Positions 9,031 through 20,747 are shown, counted from the first letter of the stretch. The stretch is 64,000 nucleotides of DNA from Chaetoceros tenuissimus (GCA_021927905.1 BLLK01000038.1:1-64000); one strand, 5' to 3'. Translations and numbers: made by a program. Notes: generated by a model not told the origin, from the letters alone.

Positions 9031-10466
9031 ATGTCGCATGAAAGAATAATATCTGATCAAAAAAGGCTCGCACTTTCTGCGTTCGTTTGTTTTCAGAACA
9101 TCATTGCTGGTGGTCTGATTTATGGTAAGTTTCATATCTATACATCATTCAAGTTTTATATATCAAACTCACATTTTTAAATGAAATAGGATGGGATGGA
9201 ATTTCTGGGACTATTTTGACAGCAACTGTAGAAAATGGGGGTGCTGGTCTTTCGCCATCTACTGCAATGAATGTTTTCTCAGTGGCATCAAGTTTAGCAT
9301 GCTTTTCTCAATTATTTCTTGGTTTTTTGCAAGATCGCTATAGTCCCAAAGTTTGCTCACTAATCTCAAATACGTTGGTAGGATTTGGATGCTTTGTATT
9401 TTTTTCGAAACAAATTGAAATGTATATGATTTATGTTGGTGCAGCCCTGATAGGTATAGGTGGCCCAGGTGTGCAGCTCTCTCTTATTCATCTATCAAAC
9501 TTGTATCCAGGAAGAGAAAATACAGCGTTGAGTTTTATGACGGGTACAATCAATTTGTCATTTCTTGTATTCCCTTTGATTGCAAATCTTTGGAGAGTAC
9601 ATCAGGTCTCCTTTCAAGTGATGTTTCATTTATTAGGAGTTCTGATACTAGTAATGGTGGTTTTATCGTTTTTCTTCTTGCCAGATATCACCTATGAAAA
9701 AGTAAACAACCCCAGTGACGGAGGAAATAAAGAAGAAAATAATGGTGGTTCTGTAGACGACAATACAGCCACCGATCACTTACATACTTTGAAAACATGT
9801 AGAGAACAGCTGCAGACTTTAAAGTTTACTTTTCTTGTGGTATTCTTTACAGTGACTTCATTCTTTGCAAATTTCTACATTGGAAGTATATCGATAGAGG
9901 TAAGAAATGTATTTGTATTCAAGATCTCATTAGAAATGATTCCTAATTCTGATTTTGTCAAGATGGGCGATACCAAAATATTAGCCGGTAAAAATACAAA
10001 TAACTTTGTGCAATATTTTGCCTTGATATCGTCCTTCAGTGGGATACTATTCTCTCCACTAGCAGGATATTTATTAGATATCATAGGAGATCATCAAACA
10101 AATATGATTACGTGTGTCCTTGGTATTTCCCAAGCGATACTCCTTTTACTGGCAAAGTCGAGAGGATTATTGCTCACCAGCTTCCTTTTCTACAGTCTCT
10201 TCAGATCATTTTTATATCCTTGCTTCTTTTCAGGCCTTGCAATATCCTTTGGATTCAATCACTATGGTCTCTTATCGGGTATTGGTGTAGCATTTTCTGG
10301 AGCATTTTTCTTATCATTTGCACCGCTCGCAAGCAAGTTAGTAATCGAGAAGGAATGGACTTGCCTCTACTTGCTTCAGTTTTTCTCGTTGGCAATGGTG
10401 TTCTTCTTTGAATTGAAGCTATTTTTGAACGTCAAAAAAGAGGCGAAAACTTACATTTTGGAGTAG
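9031..10466 (+). CDS. MFS transporter, SLC43/FMP42-like, one intron
   Basis: Two exons, 9031-9124 and 9190-10466, with a 65-bp GT-AG intron (donor GTAAGT, acceptor AAATAG), give a 456-aa protein. The start is the ATG at 9031 (MSHERIISDQKRLALSAF). The join restores GLIYGWDGI, matching the G-x-x-x-G-W motif of TM1 in the SLC43 (LAT3/LAT4)/FMP42 branch of the major facilitator superfamily. About twelve hydrophobic helices follow, with the MFS loop 2-3 signature FLQDRYSPK and a PGRENTALSFMTG motif after TM4. A hydrophilic central loop (residues ~205-245) lies between the two six-helix halves, and LAGYLLDIIGD is the corresponding loop in the second half. SLC43 members move large neutral amino acids; the substrate here is not determined. 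No organelle presequence is evident. Confidence 0.75.
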
Positions 10467-10552
10467 TAAGCAAACTTATGGAAGCATAGAAGAAAGAGAA
10501 CTTATAGATGTTCACACTATTGTATAATATTTTTTTTACAAAATTCGTTTTA

Positions 10553-11887
10553 TTAAAAGTCACGTTTCCAAAGAGTCTTCAATGATGGATTTACTGCGAT
10601 GGAAAACTTTCCCATCGTGGTTGTTGCTAAACAATCATGAAGCACGACATGCTCACATGGTCTCTTCTCTTTACTATTTGCGTATCGTGCAATACTTTTT
10701 CCATGACCACCATTACCTGTCCCTAGCAATGAAGAATTATCCCAGTCGTCAAGTTGCTCCAGTATGCTAGATTGTAGTTCATATGCGCAATGCTCTTCAA
10801 AGTAAGCAGATGACCTGTACATAGCTAATCCGCCAAAGCAAGATTTTACTCGAGAAGTTCCAGTTTTCACTTTCGACGCCTCCAATTCCAAGTGGCGATA
10901 AATATCCCCCTGAGTAAAGTTCCCTCTTTGATCATCTGATCGAATCAATTTTCGATCTTCTGATGAGTATGAATACGGTATCAATCTTCTTTTCAATGGA
11001 TGTGAAAACGTATCTGGATAAAAAGCCAATGCAAAAGTGTCGTAGTAAAATGGTTCTTTGATTCCTTTTTCTCTACCGATGCTCATTGTGATCCCAGCAG
11101 CACAAACGGCATCATGAGGGTAGTTCAAATCCTTCAAGAGACTGCTTTGTATAACAAGATCATCTTTGGGTGGAATTGCAAACAGATCAAAGTCGAGAAG
11201 TATTATGACCCCCTTGTTCGCAGCATTGTTATTCGAATGTTTTGAGAAATATTTAAACAAGGAATGTCTCTGTCTATCTCGCAGTATTGAAATTCTATCA
11301 ATTCTATTTATCTCAGCTGTCAAAGTATCCCTGGCATGCATTTGCAAGTCTTGCTCGTGAACAATAACAAACGGAGCACAGTCGTTTGATTTCTTGCGAA
11401 ATTCTTTCAATGATTGCAAATATTCATCACGTAAAGCTTCGATTTGATCTTTATGATGGGTCATGATGTGGACACCAACCTGATGATCACAATTCAACTG
11501 GAAGATTGTTTCCTTTACGCTTTCGTGTATTCTGTGTATATCCAATGCCATTCCTACTATCCATGTATCGACTGAAGGAGATTCGAGTATTTCTTCTTGC
11601 TTGTGCAAAATTCCCATCATATCTCTATGCTCTTGAGGTTTGTCCGAATACATACTTAGCGACAGATATATGATTAGAGCAAATAGGCATAGTAAAGAGA
11701 TTACTTTCACGATGAGACTCTTCGCTTCCAATAGGCGCGTCCTTGAAATTCTTTCTCTTTTGTCGACCACGATAAAGTCATGGTCCGTAGATCCAGAACG
11801 ACTTGAATGGCATTTCTTCTTCTTGGGTAAATTTCTATGAAACATGAAACTTGAATATGATACAAGGCCATAATCACACCTTCTCAT
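10553..11887 (-). CDS. Type II membrane glycosyltransferase-like protein
   Basis: The frame opens as far as 11959, but the only start beyond 11887 is a GTG, so I use the ATG at 11885-11887 (MRRCDYGLVSYSS), giving 444 aa. Residues ~55-80 (SLIVKVISLLCLFALIIYL) form a signal-anchor helix after a basic cytosolic tail, the topology of Golgi glycosyltransferases. The lumenal part has VGVHIMTHHKDQ, a D-x-D in ILLDFDLFAIPP, GITMSIGREKG, DTFALAFYPDTF, and a late CFGGLAMYR and CEHVVLHDCL pair. That pattern is like GT-A-fold transferases such as the fungal CAP59/CMT1 (GT69) type. The family assignment is inferred from motif layout, not from a search. An upstream exon cannot be excluded. It is convergent with the MFS gene, whose stop is 86 bp away. 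Confidence 0.6.
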   Translation of the reverse strand: MRRCDYGLVSYSSFMFHRNLPKKKKCHSSRSGSTDHDFIVVDKRERISRTRLLEAKSLIVKVISLLCLFALIIYLSLSMYSDKPQEHRDMMGILHKQEEILESPSVDTWIVGMALDIHRIHESVKETIFQLNCDHQVGVHIMTHHKDQIEALRDEYLQSLKEFRKKSNDCAPFVIVHEQDLQMHARDTLTAEINRIDRISILRDRQRHSLFKYFSKHSNNNAANKGVIILLDFDLFAIPPKDDLVIQSSLLKDLNYPHDAVCAAGITMSIGREKGIKEPFYYDTFALAFYPDTFSHPLKRRLIPYSYSSEDRKLIRSDDQRGNFTQGDIYRHLELEASKVKTGTSRVKSCFGGLAMYRSSAYFEEHCAYELQSSILEQLDDWDNSSLLGTGNGGHGKSIARYANSKEKRPCEHVVLHDCLATTTMGKFSIAVNPSLKTLWKRDF

Positions 11888-12292
11888 CAGGATGCATAGG
11901 TGTTGGTGTTTCGAATTGCTTAGTGGTGCATCCTTGTGCACATCAATATCAGCATTACCTTAATACCAGCCAATTGTCTAACTGATGAACTCTACTCATC
12001 TCTTTATCAAAAAACTTACCTTTCTATTTTAGCTATTTTGACAAGTGTCATATTTTAAATATGTCACAACCAATCACTTTCAACTTTCAACTTTCAAGTT
12101 GGAAAAAGCCTTCGGCGCACCTCCTCCCACGAACTGGACTTCTCAAATAGAGAATATATAGTAAAAGGTGTATTCTAAAAAAGCAACCGTACTTTGGATA
12201 ATATAATTGATTTAGTTCACACTCTACAATCCAACTAGGCCTTCAAATTATTCGCTTCCTGGTGCTAAAACATTTTTGATAAGACAAGAGAC
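11888..12292. promoter_or_regulatory. Divergent promoter region
   Basis: About 400 bp between the glycosyltransferase-like gene (minus) and the repeat-rich secreted protein (plus). It is AT-rich. A CAACTTTCAACTTTCAA-type short direct repeat is visible near 12085. No ORF. Confidence 0.4.
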
Positions 12293-14185
12293 ATGAGGTG
12301 CCTTTCTTCACTGGTACTCATAGGAGTTTTCAAGAACTCAGCTGCAGAAACTTTACAAGTGCGTCTTTCTGATGCACAATATCTATCTACTAAGTTGAAT
12401 AATGAATTACCTCAAGTGAAACTAGAGGGCATCAAAGCAATTGTTTCACAGCAAATCTCCCAAGATTTGATTGGTGGAAGGTCTCAGGAAAGTGAGGCAC
12501 CTGATGATTACTACACATCCCCTTACTATGGACCTTATGAATTTCCTGACCTTTCCACTATTTGCCTTCTCACCACTAGTCGATTTTTGGGAAACGACTT
12601 ACTGGTTGCACCTGATCCTATGGTCCTCATGGATGGAAACCCTCTTGAGGTAATGGCCGTTTATTACAATCTAACAAGCGATGCAATGATTGACTTTGCA
12701 GACACTTGCCATTCTATGAACGGATCGTTTGCTGCCATGAACATCACTTATGACGATTCTTGCGAGGATATTGATGTATTGAACTTTCCGATGTGTATGG
12801 GATACGGGTGCAGCGGTGAAGATTTGGAAATGTTTGCAAAATACTTGGAAGAATCTATCTCAGCTGAATCTGCTACTGATGATTGCCCTGTGGAGCTCAC
12901 GACCTTTACCGATGCCAGTGCTATTGATATATCCCCAGCTATATCAGCAGCTTGTTCCGATAACATGGAAGCTATGATGTTTGAATCTTACATCTACGAT
13001 TCATTTTATGGAACTATCATTGATGATGATGGAAATGTAGTTGCCAACTCCACCGCCATTGATAATTTTACTCAAGAGTGTGAGGGACCATCAGGTGATG
13101 GTCGCGTTGTAACAGGATCATTGACAATTTCTTCGACAGATTCAAATTGTGAAATGGTTGAATTTTCAAATGCTCCTGTCTGTGTACCCACAAGCTGTTC
13201 CGATGAGGAAGCTCAGCAGTATATAGAATGGACGTATCAATACATTTGGATTGAGGGAGAAGCATGCCAAAATGCGCTTGTTGCCATTGGAGAGAGATCA
13301 ACTGAAACAGATGAAACTGAGAAATCAACAAAGACATCGAAATCTCCCAAATCTCCCAAAACTACTTCAGTCCCTCATACTAGATCACCAAAGACAACTA
13401 AAAGTCCATCGCTTTCAAAATCTGTCAAGAGTGACATGCCTGTTATTTCAACTGAATCCAAGAGTCCGAAATCAGTCAAGAGTGACATGCCTGTTGTTTC
13501 AACTGAATCCAAGAGTCCGAAATCGGTAAAGAGTGACATGCCTGTTATTTCAACTGAAACCAAGAGTCCGAAATCGGTAAAGAGTGACATGCCTGTTATT
13601 TCAACTGAAACCAAGAGTCCGAAATCGGTAAAGAGTGACATGCCTGTTATTTCAACTGAATCCAAGAGTCCGAAATCGGTAAAGAGTGACATGCCTGTTA
13701 TTACAACTGAATCTAAGGCTCCAAAGAGTCCAAAAACAACAAAGGCACCAAGTATGTACTCAAGTAAAACTCCAACTGAAGCCTTGTACTCATCACATGG
13801 CGATCCTACTGATCCTCCTGTTGAGATTACAGCCGCAAGCAAGAGTACAAAAACTACAAAAATTCCATCTGAATCAAAGAGTCCAAAGCAGTCTGCTCCC
13901 CCAGCGAGTAGATCGCCAAAGGCAAGCAAGAGTCCAAAGCAGTCTTCTTCACCAGTACCTACTTCTATGCCTCAGACTAGATCCCCAAAGAACACCAAAA
14001 GTCCAAAACAATCCGCTTCCCCAAAGCAATCAAAGGGACCAAAGTCACCAAAGTCAAATGAGGTCTCTTCTGAAATGCAGTCATTCAATGTTGTCCATTT
14101 GGGTGCAGCAGAATCTTCTGCGGCTAATACAAGTTACGTTTTGAGTTTTGCCATTGGAACTATTTTGTTCATTGTGCTACTTTAA
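12293..14185 (+). CDS. Secreted, probably GPI-anchored Lys/Ser/Pro repeat protein (silaffin-like composition)
   Basis: 630 aa from the ATG at 12293. Residues 1-20 (MRCLSSLVLIGVF...NSAA) form a signal peptide. Residues ~85-340 form an acidic Cys-containing ectodomain with two related units, each ending in P-x-C-x4-C-S (FPMCMGYGCSGEDLEMF and APVCVPTSCSDEEAQQY), similar to the Cys motif of NRF-type domains. From residue ~345 the protein is Ser/Lys/Thr/Pro-rich. It has six 17-aa repeats of the form SVKSDMPVISTESKSPK, flanked by many K-S-P-K motifs with the K-x-x-K spacing typical of silaffins. The last ~20 residues are hydrophobic after ESSAANTS, with nothing beyond, as in a GPI signal. It is probably a cell-surface or frustule-associated phosphoprotein; the silica role is inference from composition only. 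It is a single exon. Confidence 0.65.
   Translation: MRCLSSLVLIGVFKNSAAETLQVRLSDAQYLSTKLNNELPQVKLEGIKAIVSQQISQDLIGGRSQESEAPDDYYTSPYYGPYEFPDLSTICLLTTSRFLGNDLLVAPDPMVLMDGNPLEVMAVYYNLTSDAMIDFADTCHSMNGSFAAMNITYDDSCEDIDVLNFPMCMGYGCSGEDLEMFAKYLEESISAESATDDCPVELTTFTDASAIDISPAISAACSDNMEAMMFESYIYDSFYGTIIDDDGNVVANSTAIDNFTQECEGPSGDGRVVTGSLTISSTDSNCEMVEFSNAPVCVPTSCSDEEAQQYIEWTYQYIWIEGEACQNALVAIGERSTETDETEKSTKTSKSPKSPKTTSVPHTRSPKTTKSPSLSKSVKSDMPVISTESKSPKSVKSDMPVVSTESKSPKSVKSDMPVISTETKSPKSVKSDMPVISTETKSPKSVKSDMPVISTESKSPKSVKSDMPVITTESKAPKSPKTTKAPSMYSSKTPTEALYSSHGDPTDPPVEITAASKSTKTTKIPSESKSPKQSAPPASRSPKASKSPKQSSSPVPTSMPQTRSPKNTKSPKQSASPKQSKGPKSPKSNEVSSEMQSFNVVHLGAAESSAANTSYVLSFAIGTILFIVLL
13421..13726 (+). 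repeat. 51-bp coding minisatellite, six units
   Basis: Six in-frame 51-bp units encode 17-aa repeats inside the Lys/Ser-rich domain. Adjacent units differ by a few bases (ISTES, VSTES, ISTET, ITTES variants), indicating recent duplication. The copy number probably varies between strains. Confidence 0.9.
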
Positions 14186-14445
14186 ACAAGAATATTTTCA
14201 ATAGATAATTATTCATAGAGATCTATTGTTCAAGGGGGGTTGATATTGAGCTTTCAGAAATAGAAAATATTTAGGTATTGAGCATTGGTAGGTATTGAGC
14301 ATTTTTCGTAAGATAGTTCCATGTGTTCGTAAAAATAAATATGAAACGAAATTGATGTTCAAAAAGTAAACGTAAAAAAGTAGCAGCGAGGAGCTCCACA
14401 TGATGAAGATAGGTACGTAGCAAGTGAAGGCTTTTTGCTTAACGG

Positions 14446-14618
14446 CGTTTGAATCTTACCGTGTACTCTAATCTACATAGAATGTATCAAAAAGTGTACT
14501 AAAGGAAATTATGATTACATCTATCTAAGGTATCTTTCAATCAATGGTGTCAGTTGGATTATTCTCAATGACGTACTAATCTGTCTGTTATCCGTGTATA
14601 AGCAGTGGGATTTAAACG
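14446..14618 (+). repeat. Left terminal direct repeat of the LARD-like element
   Basis: 173 bp, starting CGTTTGAATC and ending GATTTAAACG, identical by eye to the right copy. It is preceded by the ACGG target duplication. Confidence 0.85.
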
Positions 14619-17600
14619 CTCCCCTTGAATTGATCTTCTTCAATTCACAAATTCCAATGCTATATCATTCAAAATTGTTGCAAATATAAACCATTCGGAC
14701 ATTATATCGAAACCAGAATCCTTTCAAAGTTTTATCCTCTTTCGTTATTGCTCTTCTATAATGCATTTCTTCATGATCTTACAAGATCAAATTTAATTTT
14801 CAACTTCAATATCAAATCGTTTCCATATCATTAGCGCTAAGACCGCTCTTCTTATTCTTCGGGCAATGCTCGTTTCGTAGTTATTCTATTCTTAGGTATT
14901 TCATTTCTTTGATTTCATCGTTGCTATATCTGTCTATATGAACATATCAAATTGTTTGCGATGTCACGTACTCGTAGCTGCACTTTCTCTTATAGTGTTG
15001 TTCTCGTCTCTCTCTTTATTATCTTCCTCTACTATTTCACTATTCCACGTTGATTAGTATATGGCGGTTGGTTCTCGATTCAACCTTAATGTACCAACTT
15101 CAGTCTTTTACTTCAGGTCTCATTCGGTCATCATGCTTTTATATCTTGGTATGCTTATTTGTAAAGGCAAATGTCTGGCGAAGGTAATTCCGTATCTCAA
15201 GCTTGTAAAATCTGAAGTCTTCATCCTATGGACTAATGTTGTTTGTATCACTCAATTCTATATGCCGATTGCAGTAGTTTCACTCTTTACATACAAGCTT
15301 CTATATTTTCGTCATCGAGTCAGTAATCTTCATCATGGGTTTGCACATGTCATGTAAAAGCCATTCGTTTCATATGTGATCTCAAATCAGTTTTGTAATC
15401 CAAGCCTTGGCTACGGATCGTCTTATTTTCTTGGTAAGTACATACTACCATCCATTAAACTCGTGCTCATGGCGCAAAGTAGTCGTCTCTAGCCATTGAC
15501 AAATACGCTCTTCCTGATTAGCTGCATCATTGCATAATGAAGAATCAAGTCTATTCCATTTCGTATGGTGCATGGTCCCTATCCATTGCGGGTATTTCTA
15601 TTTCGCATATACTTGGATCCCCGTAAGTTGTAACTGGATCTCGCATCTTCTTCGAACGCTAAGACAGTCTTCAATTCACTGCGATATCTTGATCTTGTGT
15701 GCTTGTTTCAACAACAGATACATATCAAATATTGCGTAGTATTCTCCTAGGGTTTCAACAGGTTGTTGTAGCTTTCTATAGTGTGGCTGCTAGATATAAA
15801 ATGGGACGGATTGCTTCAATCATGGTCATATATCTTCTCCCGATGCATAGTCGTTTCTTCTTCACAAATCAGTCATTGTAATCACATCACTTTACAGTGC
15901 CACCTTTACTTTTGTGTGTTCAATGGTTTGATCAAATCGACATTTCTACTACTCTCTTATTTGATGTGGTCACTGATTACATTGCTGACTCCCCTTACTC
16001 CGAATCTACCTTAAAAAGGTACTCCGGTGCCTTTGGCAAATCTACTGTAGTGACTGTGACTACCTTTAATTCACTCTTTGGAAATAGGGCTATCTAACCT
16101 ACATGCTTTCATGGGTGTCATCAGATAGGCATACTGTATATTCAAGTAAAGCAAGGTATCACCTTTTCCTCTAGTGGTTCCACGGATGTCAACATAGCAA
16201 GTTCCGCATGTGAACTTCAACTGCGGACACTCTATCTATTTAGTATGTTCTCATTATTCAGTGAACGATGATTCCATTTGCACATAGCTGCTTCCAGGCA
16301 TACTAAGGAACGAATATCCAACTCTTGTTATGACTACAAGCAATAACAACAGGTCAATCCCTAGTCTTGGTTTTGACTTCAATACAAAGCTTCCACATTA
16401 CAAATTCGATTCATCGCACGCTCCATTATTACTTTGAAAGCACTCTTCATACTGCTAATTCAGTACAATTCTTCATTCTATTACATCAGGATGATTATAA
16501 TCCCGAACTTCCTGTGGTGGATATCCACTAGTGTCACCACAAATCATTAGACAATAATGTCACCATTGTAGCCTCTTGGTATAATTCTTTCCTTGGGGCA
16601 ATCCATGATCATATTCTCCACACGCATGTGCTGGTCATTGCACAGTCGTTACAGCTCCATGCTGCAACTGTCTAAGTACAAACTTGATATCGCAATAAGT
16701 CAGCGAGTACATGATTTAGCAGATAAGATCAATCTTTGACGCCATCACAAATCCATTCAGTTTACAATGAGCCATGGCGGATGATTTGAAGTATCAGGGA
16801 TCCATGAATCTTTTAAATTGTTGCAGTGTGAGTCAGTCACCGGGAAACCGCTTATTGGCAATAAATTGTTCGGTATGGAAGACGTCAAGGTAGTCATAGG
16901 TCTGTTCACTGCAAGGAACATTGTCAGGCATAATAGAATCAGTATAAATCGATCCAGTGTTGGTTGTGAAACCATCAGTAATCTACACGTTGTTGCAAGA
17001 AGAGTCCATCGCAGGGATAAGTGACGCTGCAAAGAATTAGGTGACTCGACAAATAGGGTTTGGTGCAAGCCTATGCAGCATTCGTCCCCTCAAACATGAT
17101 TTCGTCGTGTGGTACTTTTTGTGCAGGGTAACAGTGTTAATTCAAGGAGTCTTGGTGAGTAGATCAATTGTGAAATACTCAGCTTTGACAGTGATAGCTG
17201 AAGATATTTCATATGATTGGTATATTCTGCATGGATTAGCCAACATTGACTGATATTATAAAATCACAGGATGAAGTCAGGAATAAGATTCACGCTGTAC
17301 TTTGTGGGCCTTTTGAGTCTGAAGAAATCTTGCTCTGAAACTACTACATGCATACAGCAGGGCATCTAGGATCCATTTCCTGTGGATATCCTCAATTAGT
17401 CAACTGGATTGACAATAGGTAGTCTCTTCTATAAGAGTCTGAACATGATAGTATATTGTGGTTCAATCTCCGCAACTTTCAACTATAGAACTCATAATCG
17501 TGTATGCTGGGAAGTTACGTTGATGTTGGAGGATGCAAAGCATTTCAATCACGAGTTTCATCTATTTGCGCAGAGTTGCAATGATATTTCTTTCTTGTAG

Positions 17601-20356
17601 TGGAGAAGGTAATGGGTAACAGAGTGGATATTGTATTCTGCACGAGACAGGGTTATACCAATGTCTGCGACAAATTTCTCAGTTTCATTTTCATTTGGGG
17701 ATTCGATTTTGCATTTGAGCCTCAGGTTTCTGAATATATTGTTTGTTGTATTGATCTTAATTGCTTTTGGTTCTCTTTGGTGGACTGTACTGATTTCCAA
17801 GGTCATCTTCGGTAGTGTGCGTTTGTCCCGTAGTATCATGCGATATACTATGTGGCTTAGAAAATAGGTAACCAAAGGACAGTATGCATTGGGATAGGTT
17901 CATTCAAGGCTTCATCAATAAGGCTTTGTATTTTCCATAATTTGTACCATCATGTCGATATACGTGACGTATTCATCTAATGCCAATGAAGGATGCGGTT
18001 GATATGATGCTTGTATTCTTCACATTCTTTGCCATAATTAGTAACTGTCGTAGTATGTGTCATGTTCATATTCATAGGCAATTTAGTCATCAGTGGTTCA
18101 GTAATTCTTTTCCAATCAATCCAATTGTTATCTGAGATACATGCCAATCTTGTAGGTGTCAGGGGTCTCAATTCACTCCCCTCAAGCATAGTCAGTCAAT
18201 TGAGCTCGTCTATTCTTTCTTGATTTGATTCAAAAGACGACAAGAAGCTTCCATATGGGAAAACATCGCAATAAGTGACGATCTGGTATACAGTAAACAA
18301 TGATCTGGTCAAGTCATAGAAACCTTTCATAGAAACCTTATCGTAGCGGTTCTGATTCAGATTCAATGGCGCAAGGTATTTGCGTTTCACCAAATAGACA
18401 ATCTTTACAGTCTATCTTCTCCCCTTTGGGGAAACGGAAATGCATAGCATCAAGAAGCTATTAGGACACCACGTCTATTTACAACTTTGTGGGCTTTATA
18501 TCACCATACAATATCATAGAGGTGCATCACTATGTTGTAGACAATTAGGGATATAAATCCCAGTCTCAGCGACTTGACGAGTCCCCATCTCAAAATGATC
18601 TTAGCTTCAAAGTGTAACTCTACCATTCAAATTCAAATTATCATTCTACTATATGAATATAGTGTGTCAATTTCCATTTTTGTTCCAGATACGAAGAACT
18701 GGCAATGTTTCTTTCAATGACATGACGTATAGTTTTGCAAAGTTTCAGAAACGTCAGTACTGTTGTACGGAATTGTTGATAGGATTGATTCACTTCGTTT
18801 GTGGTATTTGCCTGTTTGTCATTCGTTCCACTTATACAACAAGATAATTAACGGATCATTCAGACTTTCCATTGGTGCATATATTGTATGTATGTCGACC
18901 GAACTAGGTCTTTCCCTTATTGATCAATTGGTCAGCTTGTGAGATGTATGCATGCATGGGTAACTGTTGTCAAAAACTACTCATAACCCGAGCATAACTA
19001 TCGTAAGTAGAGATTGTGAGGATAGTCCAGCCAGAGTGGCTGTTCTTCGTCTTCTCAATATTTTCTTCAGCATCATCACACCACATAAGTTCTCTCTTAA
19101 TATCTGCTTGCCAAAATAAGCTTGTCATTTTGATTGGTCACAATTTGTTTCCCATTTCCTTCTTACTATGCAATTATGAAATTGCGATACTCATTCTGAT
19201 ACTCAATCCAATAGTATATGCTATACGAGCAAGTCTATCAAAGGATTATTGATTTCATACACTTCGTGTGCTTTCGTCTATTGATATGTGGGTGTGTCTT
19301 TAGATCAAGGATCAAAACTGAAGTTTGACTTAGCCCAATACGGTTATACCATCTCAACGTATTTACATTTTGGTCTACTATATCCCTAGAAAGGGTCTCA
19401 CAGAATGTTTCGTTTTGATTTCCAGTGAATATGATAAAGTCTGGACAAATTTTACCTCTCAATTTTCTAGGATTATTTGGGCTGGCATACGCCTCTCCCC
19501 CTGTTTGATTGATGAGCTAAAGATGTGCTCGTTTCATAATATGATAGTCAATATTTCATGATAGTACTCAACGTCATCATGCAGAGTCTGAACTTGTAAG
19601 CCCCGTTCTTGCTTTTGTATGGAGCTGTTGAATAAATCATATGTCTAGGTATCTGCATTACTGTTGACTTCGTGAGTTTATTCTGGGTATATTAAATGTT
19701 CACCCTTTCTATATATCTAAATACAGGTCAGATTTTGTATTGTATCCGATGTTCTGTTGTGTTTCTAAGAATTGTATTCTTGGAGATGCTTGCGACTCAT
19801 GAGGTTTCTTAGTCCTTCGATGAGCTGTAGTTAGTTTTATTCCTGATCAAGATTGATCCAGGTATCATGTATCATTCACTTGAGTGACAATGTAAGTGTA
19901 AAGATGAGCAACTAATCACAATATATGAATTGTTACGTGTTAGATGTTTTCTGTATTATTGACACAGTAGATTGTGTACAATATTCCTATGTAGCGGCTC
20001 ACACAAAGTAAGCGAGATGTGGTGTCCCAAACCAAAACATCTCATCACCCTACGTTCTCGGGTGACTCCGTCGTCCTTCGGCATGCAGCTCCTCCTCATG
20101 GATGCTGCTGGTTAGGCAGTTCTTTCTTCTTTCTGTACATCCATGAGCTGGTTTGCGGTTGGTTACGCTCCCCCAGATACTGCAACTTTCCATATGAAGG
20201 TAAATCACGTACGGATTCGAGACTAGCTAAGAGCATAGTCCTGAGGGTACCAATGGAGAATGCACTCAACATGGTCCTCACTACATTTCTTTCTGTTTTC
20301 TTTCTTTTGTGCTGTGGCTTCGTCTGCTCAAGGGCTAGACATGGGGACTGATAAAC

Positions 20357-20529
20357 CGTTTGAATCTTACCGTGTACTCTAATCTACATAGAATGTATCA
20401 AAAAGTGTACTAAAGGAAATTATGATTACATCTATCTAAGGTATCTTTCAATCAATGGTGTCAGTTGGATTATTCTCAATGACGTACTAATCTGTCTGTT
20501 ATCCGTGTATAAGCAGTGGGATTTAAACG
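20357..20529 (+). repeat. Right terminal direct repeat of the LARD-like element
   Basis: 173 bp, same orientation and sequence as the left copy, followed by ACGG. It ends about 218 bp before the UPF3-like start codon, so the element lies in the upstream region of that gene. Confidence 0.85.
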
Positions 20530-20747
20530 ACGGTAAATAACCCTTACAAGGAATACACAGCGTTCAGCAGTTTTGAGTTTGTTTTGTTTTTGTTTTGTGG
20601 TGTTGTTGTTTGGAGATCTTCTCAGATTAGAAAAAGAAAATTGTGTGCAGTAGTCAAATCAGATCTATCTGCTACTGTAAAATAATTATTTCTGTGAAGC
20701 TGCAAAGTCAGAAATTGACCATTTAGTCGAAGAAAACTATCGGCAAC

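Larger units (their letters stand above)
14446..20529. mobile_element. LARD-like terminal-direct-repeat element, non-coding interior
   Basis: A 6.1-kb insertion bounded by two 173-bp direct repeats (14446-14618 and 20357-20529) that look identical base for base. Their outer ends form a short inverted pair, CGTTTGAATC and GATTTAAACG. The sequence ACGG occurs just outside both ends (14442-14445 and 20530-20533), consistent with a 4-bp target duplication of one insertion event. The interior of about 5.7 kb has no credible coding region on either strand: only scattered short frames, no protease, reverse transcriptase or integrase recognised. This fits a large retrotransposon derivative (LARD) or another non-autonomous terminal-repeat element. 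The repeat ends are not the canonical TG...CA, and no clear primer-binding site or polypurine tract is seen, so LTR ancestry is not proven. Identical terminal repeats imply a young insertion; coding capacity was absent before it inserted. Confidence 0.65.

Noticed and set aside
9903-9926. GTAAGA...AAG segment in the MFS gene resembling an intron
   Set aside because: At about 24 bp it is too short to be spliced, and the frame reads through it with sensible MFS sequence.
11888-11959. Upstream extension of the glycosyltransferase-like frame with a GTG at 11941
   Set aside because: GTG is not a normal eukaryotic start, and the downstream ATG at 11887 gives a good type II membrane topology.
13375-13929. 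184-codon minus-strand frame across the repeat-rich secreted protein
   Set aside because: It is a mirror of the plus-strand minisatellite and has no independent features.
14619-20356. Short ORFs inside the terminal-repeat element, including one of 110 codons at 20019-20351
   Set aside because: They are scattered on both strands, lack any recognisable domain and are of the length expected by chance in 5.7 kb.
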